64,000 nucleotides of DNA from CAIQJJ01 sp049325275. Lineage in GTDB: Bacteria; Chloroflexota; Anaerolineae; Anaerolineales; UBA4823. Below, piece by piece: positions 24,190-32,599 of the stretch. The stretch spans positions 62,001-126,000 of the forward strand of contig JBMOLU010000085.1 in NCBI GenBank assembly GCA_049325275.1, read 5' to 3'. The notes beneath the pieces were generated by a model. It saw only the letters and a list, made by a program, of their open reading frames with translations. It ran no database searches and had not been told where the DNA came from. Position 1 is the first letter of the stretch, and every line of letters starts with the position of its first letter. A program made the position numbers and the translations under genes.

Positions 24190-26097
24190 TCAGAGCAACT
24201 GAACGAATTCGCCCGCGGTGGCAAATCGCTCGTTGGGATCTTTTTCCAGGGCCTTGCATAACGCCTGGACCGTTTGAGAAGGCAGGGTTTCTACATAGGA
24301 CAACGGATCGGCCGGCTCCTGCTGCAAATGGGCCAACATCATGGCACCGGGGTTATCGGCCGTAAACGGCAGGTGGCCGGTCAGCATCTGGTAGGTGACG
24401 ATGCCGAGCGAATACACGTCTGCGCGGCCATCCACTTGCCCCGACGAACGGATTTGTTCGGGTGCCATGTAATTGAGCGTCCCCATCATCAATCCCGTTT
24501 TGGTGGCGCCGGTGTCGCCGCCTAAAATCTTGGCGATTCCAAAGTCGGTCAGGATCGCCCGCGGGCGCAGGGAGACGTCCGAGATTTGCAGCAGGACGTT
24601 GGACGGCTTGACATCACGATGCACCAGGTCTTGAAAGTGTGCATAGTCGAGGGCCGAAGCCACATCGCCAGCCAGCGAGCGGGCCAAGTCCAGCGGTAGT
24701 GGGCCGTTTTCGGCGATCAGGTGGGCCAGGTCCTTTCCGGCAATAAATTCCATGACCATGTAGTAGAGGCCGTCCACGTCACCGAAATCGAACATCTGCA
24801 CGATGTTGGGATGCCGCAAGGCAGCAATAGCACGCGCCTCGCGCTCGAAGCGGGCGCGAAAATCGGCTTCGAGCGCCATACTGGAAGAAAGCACCTTGAT
24901 TGCCACCGTACGTTCCAGGCGGGTGTGCAGCCCTTTATAGACTTCTGCCATTCCACCGCGGCCAAGCAGGCTGAGCACTTCATAAGGCCCGATACGCGTT
25001 CCCGAGGTCAGGCCGCTGCCGATGCCTGCGGCGGCCGGCATGGTTTGTGAAGCCACGAAAGCTGCCCAGGCCCGCGACGGATAGCGATAGATACCGTCTT
25101 CATTGACGAGAAGGCACTTTTGAACCAGGTCACGCAACACGGCCCGCAGCGTGGTATCGCTAACCGCTCGATCGGCGAGATCGTTCACCTGGCGCAGGGC
25201 AGTCTGTTCGAGCAGGGCCAGGTTATGCCAATAATATTCGAAGTGTGCAGAAAGCTCTTGGCCGGCACGGCGCTCGATCGCCTGGCGGAAAACTTCCAGA
25301 TCCACGTCACCCTGGCTCCTCGACAGCTCTTCCAGTGCATAGAAACATGCCACCTGCAAGGTCAACGGGTGTCCACCGGCAAACGTGTAAAGAAAACCCT
25401 GCATTTGCGCGTCCATTGGAAGGCCTGCCTGGCGCGAGGGTTCATCCATGAGCTGGTAGGCCGTCTCCTGGGAAAACAGGCCAAGGAACATCGGGGCAAA
25501 GATATTGAAGAACGGGCTGGACAAAATGGACTGCGCCCGCTCGGAATAGGTAAGTTGGATGAGCGGGCGGGCAGAAGCAGTGATGAAAGCCAACTGATAG
25601 CGCCCGGCGGCCGAGCGTAGCGCGTTGAAGAAGTTCACGTCCAGGTTCGGGTTGGTGCTTAAACGCTCGAATTCATCCATCATCAACACCACGCGCAGGC
25701 CGCGCTGGTTGAGACGGCGCACAGCGCGCTCGAAGGCCAGTCGGCCGGGATTCTTGATGGCCTCGTCCAGGGCAGGCTCGGTGGGTAAACCCTGTTCGTG
25801 TAGGGCTTCACCGATTTCGACGGCAAGCTGGCCAAAAATCTCCTCGTGGTGGCCTTCGCCCAGCACTTCGCAGTCCAGATACACGAACAAATACTCAGGA
25901 CCCAGATGTAAACGTGAACGCGTCTCGGGGCGCATCAGGTGGAAGAGCAGCGAAGTTTTGCCAATCTTGCGCGAGCCGACAATCGAAACCGACTGGTTGC
26001 CCCCAAGGAAAGCTGCAATTTCGTTCAGTTCGGCATTTCGCCCGTAAAACATGGCCGCGTTGCGCAACGGGCCACGGGAGACATAGGGATTTCTCAT
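24190..26097 (-). CDS. AAA ATPase fused to a Ser/Thr protein kinase
   Basis: 635 aa. Residues 25-340 form an ORC/STAND-like AAA ATPase: Walker A VGSRKIGKTSLL near 46, Walker B LMMDEFERLS near 136, then TASARP sensor-like and a winged-helix-like end. A short linker leads to a Hanks-type kinase at about 365-635 with LLGRGGMAEVYKG, VAIKVLS, HRDVKPSN near 497, DFGIAK near 516 and GTLNYMAPEQ. No membrane segment. ATG 26097 follows an AAAGG site; the frame stays open to 26127. It sits 39 bases after the sensor-AAA gene, whose AAA domain is similar, so the two likely assemble and pass a signal to the kinase. This is inference. Confidence 0.85.
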   Translation of the reverse strand: MRNPYVSRGPLRNAAMFYGRNAELNEIAAFLGGNQSVSIVGSRKIGKTSLLFHLMRPETRSRLHLGPEYLFVYLDCEVLGEGHHEEIFGQLAVEIGEALHEQGLPTEPALDEAIKNPGRLAFERAVRRLNQRGLRVVLMMDEFERLSTNPNLDVNFFNALRSAAGRYQLAFITASARPLIQLTYSERAQSILSSPFFNIFAPMFLGLFSQETAYQLMDEPSRQAGLPMDAQMQGFLYTFAGGHPLTLQVACFYALEELSRSQGDVDLEVFRQAIERRAGQELSAHFEYYWHNLALLEQTALRQVNDLADRAVSDTTLRAVLRDLVQKCLLVNEDGIYRYPSRAWAAFVASQTMPAAAGIGSGLTSGTRIGPYEVLSLLGRGGMAEVYKGLHTRLERTVAIKVLSSSMALEADFRARFEREARAIAALRHPNIVQMFDFGDVDGLYYMVMEFIAGKDLAHLIAENGPLPLDLARSLAGDVASALDYAHFQDLVHRDVKPSNVLLQISDVSLRPRAILTDFGIAKILGGDTGATKTGLMMGTLNYMAPEQIRSSGQVDGRADVYSLGIVTYQMLTGHLPFTADNPGAMMLAHLQQEPADPLSYVETLPSQTVQALCKALEKDPNERFATAGEFVQLL

Positions 26098-26136
26098 CGA
26101 TGTACCTTTCGAGCTTTTACCTTTCAACCAGCAAAC

Positions 26137-29100
26137 TTATTTAAGCGTTACCTCGTCGACGACACGGTTGAGCGACTTGTACTTCTCCACCCACAGGCCG
26201 AGCAGGCCAAGTTTCCAGGCATATTCATCGCTGATCTGGTCAGCCGACTGGGTCGTGGAGAGGACATCACGCAAGGCAAGATGGTGCAGGGCTTCGTTCA
26301 CGGCCTGCCGGTCGGTGGGAATACCGCGTTCGACCAAGAAGTCGGCCACTTCTGCAGCCGTAATGTAGTTGGCTTGCGGGCCCATGCGGCTGAGCGCGGT
26401 CAAGGTTAATTTTTCAACGGAACCGGCTTCGTTCCAGAGATAAACAAAATGGGCCTCACCGGAAGCGAGAATATCTTCCAGGGCCGCATTGACGTCAGCA
26501 ACCGTGATATAGGGACGTTGTGTCTTGTTATGGCGGTTTACGAGGCTGTGGCACATGAGTTGCAGGAAATAAGGGTGCCCGGCCGTCACGCGCCAGATCT
26601 TGTCGAGCGCCAGGTCATCATAACGCATACCGAAACCGGCCACCGGTTCCTGCACCAAGCGAAAGGCTTCTCCTCGATCGAGCAAGGTGATGTGACGGTA
26701 CAGGCTGATGTTGAAGAGCACGTTCCAGTAGTTCGATGCCAGTTCTTCCAGGCGGTGTGTGCCGCAAAAGATCACGCTCAAGTTCTCGTAATGCTGAATG
26801 ATATGGCGAATGAAGCCAAAAATGGAAGCGTCCAGATCACCGCGGCGCACCGAGGCTTCCAACTCTTCGAACTCATCCAACATCAAGAGGACGTGCCGTT
26901 CTTCACCGATCGCCCGCCACATTTTGGGCAAGAAACGATGTTCGAAAGCGTAGGTCGGGCTTTCAGTAAAATCTGACAGCTCGGGCATTTCGATTTCGAA
27001 GCCGCGATCTTCGAGTGCGAAGCAAATCTCGGTCGCCAGGGACAGGAAGAAGTTCGCCAGGCCCGGGTCGAGGCCGAGCGCCTGTCCATCGAGGAAAACC
27101 GGCAGGTATCCGTCATCCAGGCGGGCTGGCAGCTGCTTGAGCAGGGAAGTCTTGCCTGTGCGCCGCTGTCCGATCAGCACCAGATTGTTGCGGTGTGCGG
27201 CCGCCAGATTCTCCTGAATGAAGCCGACTACGTCTTCACGGCCAAAAAACAGCGGCGACCCCGACTGAAGCGGCGTACCGACCACATATGGGTTCGGAAT
27301 GAAGCGAAATTCCGTCGTGGTCTGCATCAGGTGCATCACATCAGCAAAGTTCTCCACCTGATCGGCGCCGCCCGGATCGGTATAAACGACCGTGAAACGC
27401 ACGCGAAACTGGCTGCTGCCGGCCTTGACAGGATCGCTCTGCGGCTGCACGCGCGCCGTCATCTGTACTTCTTCGCCTGGAGACAGGCGCTCGAAATGTG
27501 CACGCTCTTCCAGCACGACGTACTCCGGGCTGGGCAAGAGGGTAGTGCGCACGTTGAAGGCTGCCGAGCGGCCATCATTGCGCAGGCTGAGCACCACCGA
27601 GACGGTTTCGCTTTGCCAGGTGTGGCGGGTAAGCAGTTCGCAGGTAATGTGGGCGCGGGCCTGCAAATCGCTCATCGCCCGCGTGACGATGGCCAGCCAC
27701 TTTTCGACGATCCCTTGCACCATCGGGCGGTCCGCGCCGCCATAGCGGGTGCGCGCCATGCGTTCCAGGCGGCTCAGACGCTCGACCGCCGCCGCCAGGT
27801 AAGCCAGTTTATCTTCGGGCGCGTCCAGGCGTTCGTAGGCGCGCAGGGAATTGATCACCTCACGCTGTCCTTCGAACATATCCAGGATATCGCCCAAGTG
27901 GGGGGCATTCTGGCGAATCAGATTCACCTGCTCATCGGGCAGCAGCAGTGGGCCGATGTCGGTAACCTGCGTGATGGCGTTTGCATCCAACGATGAAAGG
28001 CAAAGCCGAATCAGTTTCAGCACCCAGGGATTATCCCGAGAAGCGTTCCCGGCCTTCGCGTTTTCTTCGAGTTGGGCAATCAACGTGCGCAAGCCCACCG
28101 GCAGCATTTCAGGCTGGCGGCGGCTGAGATAGACGTATTCAAAGCCTTGCGCCAGCCGCCCATAGTCGGGCTTGCCCTGGTTGAAAAACACCTGCGGCAG
28201 GTTGTGCAGCAGTTCGGCGGCATGAATATCGGCCCCCGCCGCCTGGGCCAGTTTGTAAAGGCGCAGCAGGCGTTCATCGGGCAGCTCGAGCACTTCGGCG
28301 GCAAAATCCTCGGCGCGCCCCAGGGGAGAGTTGCGATGCTCTGCCAGGTGACGCTCGGCCTCAGCCAGGCGCTGGGCCTCCGCCTGTTTCTCCCCGATCA
28401 GGCGGGCCACGTAAATGGACGTACCTGCCTGGTCGGCCAAACCACGCAGCAAGGCGATGTCCTGCCGGAAATAACTCAGTCCCGAAAGGCGCGGCCCCAG
28501 GGCAAGTACGCCCTGCAAAGGCGATTGCGTACCTTCTGCATCGGCAGCAGGGCTGGTTGGCTGCGTTTTAGGAGCCATCAAGGGGATCAAGAGCGCAAAA
28601 CAGTCGTCACGCAGGCGCGAAAGCGTGTTGCCCATTTGCAACTGCGCCAGCTCGGCCTGGGTCAAGGTCAGGTCGCCGGCAGCGCACTCCGGCAGGCTGA
28701 CGCTGTCGGCCAGGTGGCAGGTCTTCCCCTGGTAGAGGTAAACCGCCCCATACGCAGCGTGATAAAGCTGCGTGGTACGTTCGACCAAAACATGCAGCAG
28801 TTCCGGCAGTTCGATGATCGTGCGCACTTGCTGCGAAAACTCGGTGAACGCAGCACGAAAATCTACCTGCTCGCGGTAAAAGCGCCGGTCCACCAATTGC
28901 TGGATTCGGCGGCGTACCGGCATGAACAGTAGGGTAAAGACCACCGTGGTTACACCGACGATGAACTCACTGCGCTCCCCTCCCGTCAGCGCAAGCGATA
29001 TTTTTTGCAGCACGATGATCGATAGAAAGTACATCGCGCCGAGTACGCCGGTCACGGCGCCGTAAACCAACGTGCGGTTGATCAGGAAATCGATATTCCA

Positions 29101-30039
29101 CAAGCGGTGATAGGTAATAGAAACTGTAATGAAAACGGGAACCGTAATCAACGTGATCAAATAAATCGGCTCCCCAATAATGACGTACACCAGCCGGCTG
29201 TAACCAGGCTCCTTGAAAGCAGGAATGATCTGCTGCGGCAAGTTGTAGGCGAAGTAACCGATGAAAGCGATCAGCAGGCTAAAAACAATCCAGCGGGTTT
29301 GCTGACGCTGCGCCTCGGTGGAAGTGTTGCGGTAACGGTGCATCTGGGCCACCAGGCCGGTTGCAAACCAGAGCAAGAGCACGAACGAAAGCGCCGACAC
29401 CCGTAAGGCATCGACCACGCGGTCGGCATGCATGGGATCCGGCATAAACGTATAGGTCAGCACTTGCAAAAAGCGGGTCGCCAGGCTGAAATCGGCCGTG
29501 GGGGAGAAAATCACCCACAGCAGCAACCATCCCCCACCAATGCGGGCCAAGATACACGTCCAGGAGGGAATGAAGTGTCCGTCAGGGAAAATATAGAGCA
29601 CCCACAGGGTTAAACCTACGCCCAGGATGTGCAGCAAGGCCACCATGCTCTCCGTCTTAGGGGCCGCCCGGGCCAATGTATCGTACGCCGGGATGACGGC
29701 AGCTACAAAGGTCATCAAGGAAGCCGAGACGAGGAAAACGACCCAGTCATCCGATTTCTGCCAGTAAATGATGGCCGCAGTGGCAAAGAAAGCCAACAAG
29801 ACGATGGCTTCGATAGCAAAGACATACACAGCGTATGCTTCCACCGAAAAGCCCAAATCGATTTCCAGTGTGGCCCGTTCGAGATAGGGCAACTGCGTCA
29901 ATTCCAGCAAGCGCGGCGAAATCGAAAGAATGAAGAACCCCAAAATGAGCGCCGCCAGGAGCAACCAGGTAATGCGCAGCACAACAAGCCGTACGCGTGG
30001 CACCAAGGCAAAAAATGTCGTGTGGAGGTCTTCGTTCAT
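26137..30039 (-). CDS. Membrane/GAF sensor fused to an AAA ATPase
   Basis: 1300 aa. About ten membrane helices fill residues 15-380, including NRTLVYGAVTG and MPVRRRIQQLVDRRFYRE, a module I know from Chloroflexota and actinobacterial sensor histidine kinases. A GAF-like domain follows (about 400-570), then helical regions, a beta-rich segment near 800-880, and an ORC/STAND-type AAA ATPase at about 920-1230 (Walker A GQRRTGKTSLL near 955, Walker B LLMLDEFEELE near 1053) with a winged-helix-like C-terminus. No histidine-kinase H-box or ATP-binding domain remains. It is the first gene after an intrinsic terminator and precedes the AAA-kinase gene. Confidence 0.82.
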   Translation of the reverse strand: MNEDLHTTFFALVPRVRLVVLRITWLLLAALILGFFILSISPRLLELTQLPYLERATLEIDLGFSVEAYAVYVFAIEAIVLLAFFATAAIIYWQKSDDWVVFLVSASLMTFVAAVIPAYDTLARAAPKTESMVALLHILGVGLTLWVLYIFPDGHFIPSWTCILARIGGGWLLLWVIFSPTADFSLATRFLQVLTYTFMPDPMHADRVVDALRVSALSFVLLLWFATGLVAQMHRYRNTSTEAQRQQTRWIVFSLLIAFIGYFAYNLPQQIIPAFKEPGYSRLVYVIIGEPIYLITLITVPVFITVSITYHRLWNIDFLINRTLVYGAVTGVLGAMYFLSIIVLQKISLALTGGERSEFIVGVTTVVFTLLFMPVRRRIQQLVDRRFYREQVDFRAAFTEFSQQVRTIIELPELLHVLVERTTQLYHAAYGAVYLYQGKTCHLADSVSLPECAAGDLTLTQAELAQLQMGNTLSRLRDDCFALLIPLMAPKTQPTSPAADAEGTQSPLQGVLALGPRLSGLSYFRQDIALLRGLADQAGTSIYVARLIGEKQAEAQRLAEAERHLAEHRNSPLGRAEDFAAEVLELPDERLLRLYKLAQAAGADIHAAELLHNLPQVFFNQGKPDYGRLAQGFEYVYLSRRQPEMLPVGLRTLIAQLEENAKAGNASRDNPWVLKLIRLCLSSLDANAITQVTDIGPLLLPDEQVNLIRQNAPHLGDILDMFEGQREVINSLRAYERLDAPEDKLAYLAAAVERLSRLERMARTRYGGADRPMVQGIVEKWLAIVTRAMSDLQARAHITCELLTRHTWQSETVSVVLSLRNDGRSAAFNVRTTLLPSPEYVVLEERAHFERLSPGEEVQMTARVQPQSDPVKAGSSQFRVRFTVVYTDPGGADQVENFADVMHLMQTTTEFRFIPNPYVVGTPLQSGSPLFFGREDVVGFIQENLAAAHRNNLVLIGQRRTGKTSLLKQLPARLDDGYLPVFLDGQALGLDPGLANFFLSLATEICFALEDRGFEIEMPELSDFTESPTYAFEHRFLPKMWRAIGEERHVLLMLDEFEELEASVRRGDLDASIFGFIRHIIQHYENLSVIFCGTHRLEELASNYWNVLFNISLYRHITLLDRGEAFRLVQEPVAGFGMRYDDLALDKIWRVTAGHPYFLQLMCHSLVNRHNKTQRPYITVADVNAALEDILASGEAHFVYLWNEAGSVEKLTLTALSRMGPQANYITAAEVADFLVERGIPTDRQAVNEALHHLALRDVLSTTQSADQISDEYAWKLGLLGLWVEKYKSLNRVVDEVTLK

Positions 30040-30054
30040 AGGATAACGTTTGAT

Positions 30055-30084
30055 AAAAAGACCGCCCGGCAGAGAGGGCGGTCT
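30055..30084 (-). terminator. Rho-independent terminator between the coiled-coil gene and the sensor gene
   Basis: Read on the minus strand: agaccgccc, loop, gggcggtct (9-bp stem, 30076-30084 with 30059-30067), followed directly by TTTTT. It lies 48 bases after the coiled-coil gene stop and only 15 bases before the ATG of the sensor gene. Confidence 0.85.
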
Positions 30085-30132
30085 CTAGACTGATCGCTTA
30101 CGGCCAAGCACCCATCAGAAGCCGATCATCGA

Positions 30133-30591
30133 CTATTGGGCGTCCGGCGTTCCGGTACGCATGGACTGGATACCATTACGAACCTGTGCCTGGAAGCGAT
30201 CCAACTCGAGTTCGAGGCGGGTGAGCACATCCAGCGCATATTGATCTGCGTCGGAACGGATGGTGTCGATGCTGGCGTGCGCTTCACGGACGATTTGCTC
30301 GGCGCGCGTGTTGGCCTCGGCGACGATGGCGTCGCGTTCGACGAGCTGTTCGCTACGCTCCCGGGCCAGGGCCAACGTGCGGTTGGCTTCTTCCTGCGCC
30401 TGGGCAAGAATGCGATCGCGCTGCGATAGCACTTGCTGCGCCTTTTTGACTTCTTCAGGAATGGCCACACGCATTTGGTCGATCAGATCGAGGATGCGGT
30501 CTTCGTCCACCAGCACGCTGTGCGTCAGCGGAATCGGGCGGCTTTCGTTGAGGATCTCTTCTAATCGATCGATCAGGTGCAGGATATCCAT
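30133..30591 (-). CDS. Coiled-coil protein, DivIVA/ATP synthase b-like
   Basis: 152 aa, almost entirely charged helix: after an N-terminal MDILHLIDRLEEILNES it has DLIDQMRVAIPEEVKKAQQVLSQ and long Ala/Glu/Arg heptads (AQAQEEANRTLALARERSEQ, EANTRAEQIVREAHAS). No membrane segment and no catalytic motif. Such proteins occur beside DNA-binding or cell-division genes in Chloroflexota; a scaffolding role is plausible but unproven. The start follows a perfect GGAGGA site. A terminator follows the gene. Confidence 0.8.
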   Translation of the reverse strand: MDILHLIDRLEEILNESRPIPLTHSVLVDEDRILDLIDQMRVAIPEEVKKAQQVLSQRDRILAQAQEEANRTLALARERSEQLVERDAIVAEANTRAEQIVREAHASIDTIRSDADQYALDVLTRLELELDRFQAQVRNGIQSMRTGTPDAQ

Positions 30592-30639
30592 ACGTCCTCC
30601 AGGAACAGTTTGACACGATGCGTGCAAGATTCGTGCGCG

Positions 30640-30670
30640 ATGTTATGAAGTAATTCTACCATAGTGTCAA
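30640..30670 (-). promoter_or_regulatory. Candidate promoter for the coiled-coil gene
   Basis: On the minus strand: TTGACA (30665-30670), 19-base spacer, TAACAT (30640-30645), about 50 bases before the ATG at 30591. The consensus -35 is perfect, the spacing long. Confidence 0.4.
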
Positions 30671-30699
30671 AAATGCAATTTATGCCCCGGCGCGACCGC

Positions 30700-31623
30700 T
30701 CACCCAGCCGCCGGGTGCACGGCAGGCGCCAGGTGGCCGGCAATTTCTGCAGCCAGGCGGGCGTTGTCGAGCAGCAGCGCCAGGTTGGCATGCAGGCTGG
30801 CACCATGTGTAAGTTGGCTCACCCGTCCGAGCAGGAAAGGCGTTACGGCCTGGCCGTGAATCGCCTGCGCCTGCGCTTCGGACAGGGCCTGCAGGACCAC
30901 CCGTTCGACTTCCTCCCACGGCAGGGCCGTTGCGGCCGGAGGCGGGTTGGCCACCAGAACGGCGCCCTTCAGGCCCAAGCCCCAATGCGCCTGCGCCATG
31001 GTTGCAATCTCTTGCGGGGTCTCGGCACGCGCGCTGGTTTTCAGCCCGCTGCTGCGGCTGTAGAAAGCCGGGAAGTCATCGCTCTGGTAGCCGATCACCG
31101 GCACGCCAAGGGTTTCAAGCATTTCGAGGGTGGCTGGCAGATCGAGGATCGACTTGGCACCCGCGCAGACGACGACGCAAGGGGTACGCGCCAACTGCGG
31201 CAGGTCGGCTGAAACATCGAAGGGCGCCTGGCGGTGCACGCCGCCAATGCCTCCGGTGGCAAAAACCTGGATGCCTGCTGCGTGCGCGGCCAGCAAGGTG
31301 CCGGCAACCGTCGTCCCGCCGCTCGCTTTTTGGGCAATGGCAGGGGCAAAATCGCGTACGCTGATCTTGCGCATGTCCGCCGGGCGGGCCAGGCGCGCCA
31401 GTTGCCCGCTTTCGAGGCCGACGTGAATCTGCCCGTCGAGCACGGCAACGGTTGCCGGCGTAGCACCATGAGCCAGCACCTGGGCCTCCATATCCTGGGC
31501 GAGCTGATGGTTTTCGGGATACGGTAAGCCGTGGGTGATCACGGTGGATTCGAGGGCCACGACCGCTTTGCGGGTCTTGAGCGCCTGGTTGACAGTGGGG
31601 GAAATGTGAAGGTGAGATAGCAT
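30700..31623 (-). CDS. psuG: Pseudouridine-5'-phosphate glycosidase
   Basis: 307 aa. The enzyme splits the C-C glycosidic bond of pseudouridine 5'-phosphate to uracil and ribose 5-phosphate. Signature stretches: VALESTVITHGLPYPENHQLA, TPATVAVLDGQIHVG, KISVRDFAPAIAQKASGGTTVAGT and FATGGIGGVHR; the Lys and Asp residues of the metal-dependent site are present. The upstream gene four bases away is the matching PfkB kinase, so together they make up the complete pseudouridine catabolic pair. Confidence 0.95.
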   Translation of the reverse strand: MLSHLHISPTVNQALKTRKAVVALESTVITHGLPYPENHQLAQDMEAQVLAHGATPATVAVLDGQIHVGLESGQLARLARPADMRKISVRDFAPAIAQKASGGTTVAGTLLAAHAAGIQVFATGGIGGVHRQAPFDVSADLPQLARTPCVVVCAGAKSILDLPATLEMLETLGVPVIGYQSDDFPAFYSRSSGLKTSARAETPQEIATMAQAHWGLGLKGAVLVANPPPAATALPWEEVERVVLQALSEAQAQAIHGQAVTPFLLGRVSQLTHGASLHANLALLLDNARLAAEIAGHLAPAVHPAAG

Positions 31624-31627
31624 GGCG

Positions 31628-32569
31628 TCAGATTTGATCGTAAAGCTGTTCGAGCGAGAGATGCGGAGACACGGCCCCCGGATACCGTAAAGTTAGCGAG
31701 GCAGCCGCAACGCCAAGGCGCACGGCGTCGTCTAATGGGATATCGTTGAGGTGCGACATCAACACCGCCGCGGTCAAGGCATCGCCAGCGCCGATGGGAT
31801 CGACGACCTGGGTGTGAATGGCCGGATAGTAGCCGCTGTGCTGGGTGGTGGCATAACAGATGCCATACTCGCCCAGGGTGATCACCACCGTTTCGACGCC
31901 GAGCGCAACGAGACATTTGGCCGTCTCGATGGCTTCGAGCGAATTCTGTGGGTCGAAGTCACGCCCGGCCAAAAGCGCCGCTTCGGCTGCATTGGGCGTG
32001 ATCAAGGCCAGGCGCTCGAGGTAAGGTCGCAGACGCGGCGCCAGCACGGTCGAAGTGGGGTCGGCGCACACCGGGCAGCGCGCTCCGTGCGCCATCACCA
32101 TTACCGCATCGAGCGTAGCTTCCGGCAGGTTGGCATCGACAAAGACAAAAGAAGCGGCGGCAAATTGGCCGGCATATCGCCGAACGTACGCCGGCGTCAA
32201 CATTTGAATGGCCCGCATATCATCCAGCGCCATCCGAAACGTGCCATCAGCATCCAAAACGGCCAGGTAAGAACCGGTAGCCATTTTGTCCGTACGCAGC
32301 ACGCGGCTGACATCCACCCCGGCCGCAGCGGTTTGTTTCAGAATATGGTCACCGGCTGCATCATAACCAACGGCCGAAAGCAAGGCCACCGGGCAGCCCA
32401 GGCGGGCCAGGTTTTCGGCCACGTTGCGGGCCACACCGCCCATGGAAGTACGAATATGCGCCGGAAGCGAGGAACGCGGGCGCCACTCGCCCGCCAGGCG
32501 ACCGACCAGATCGGTTCCCGACGCGCCGATCACCAGAACTGGTTTTTCAGAGGCAGAAAGCTGTTGCAT
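31628..32569 (-). CDS. psuK: PfkB-family sugar kinase, probable pseudouridine kinase
   Basis: 313-aa ribokinase-fold kinase. It has SMGGVARNVAENLARLG at the substrate end and the C-terminal PfkB signature DPIGAGDALTAAVL with the catalytic Asp in GAGD. Assignment as pseudouridine kinase rests on the psuG neighbour: it would phosphorylate pseudouridine at O5' to give the PsuG substrate. It follows the TPR/S24 gene by 30 bases on the same strand and may share its transcript. Confidence 0.88.
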   Translation of the reverse strand: MQQLSASEKPVLVIGASGTDLVGRLAGEWRPRSSLPAHIRTSMGGVARNVAENLARLGCPVALLSAVGYDAAGDHILKQTAAAGVDVSRVLRTDKMATGSYLAVLDADGTFRMALDDMRAIQMLTPAYVRRYAGQFAAASFVFVDANLPEATLDAVMVMAHGARCPVCADPTSTVLAPRLRPYLERLALITPNAAEAALLAGRDFDPQNSLEAIETAKCLVALGVETVVITLGEYGICYATTQHSGYYPAIHTQVVDPIGAGDALTAAVLMSHLNDIPLDDAVRLGVAAASLTLRYPGAVSPHLSLEQLYDQI

Positions 32570-32599
32570 GATCGAAAATCGTGATTCTCCTGGAATGGT

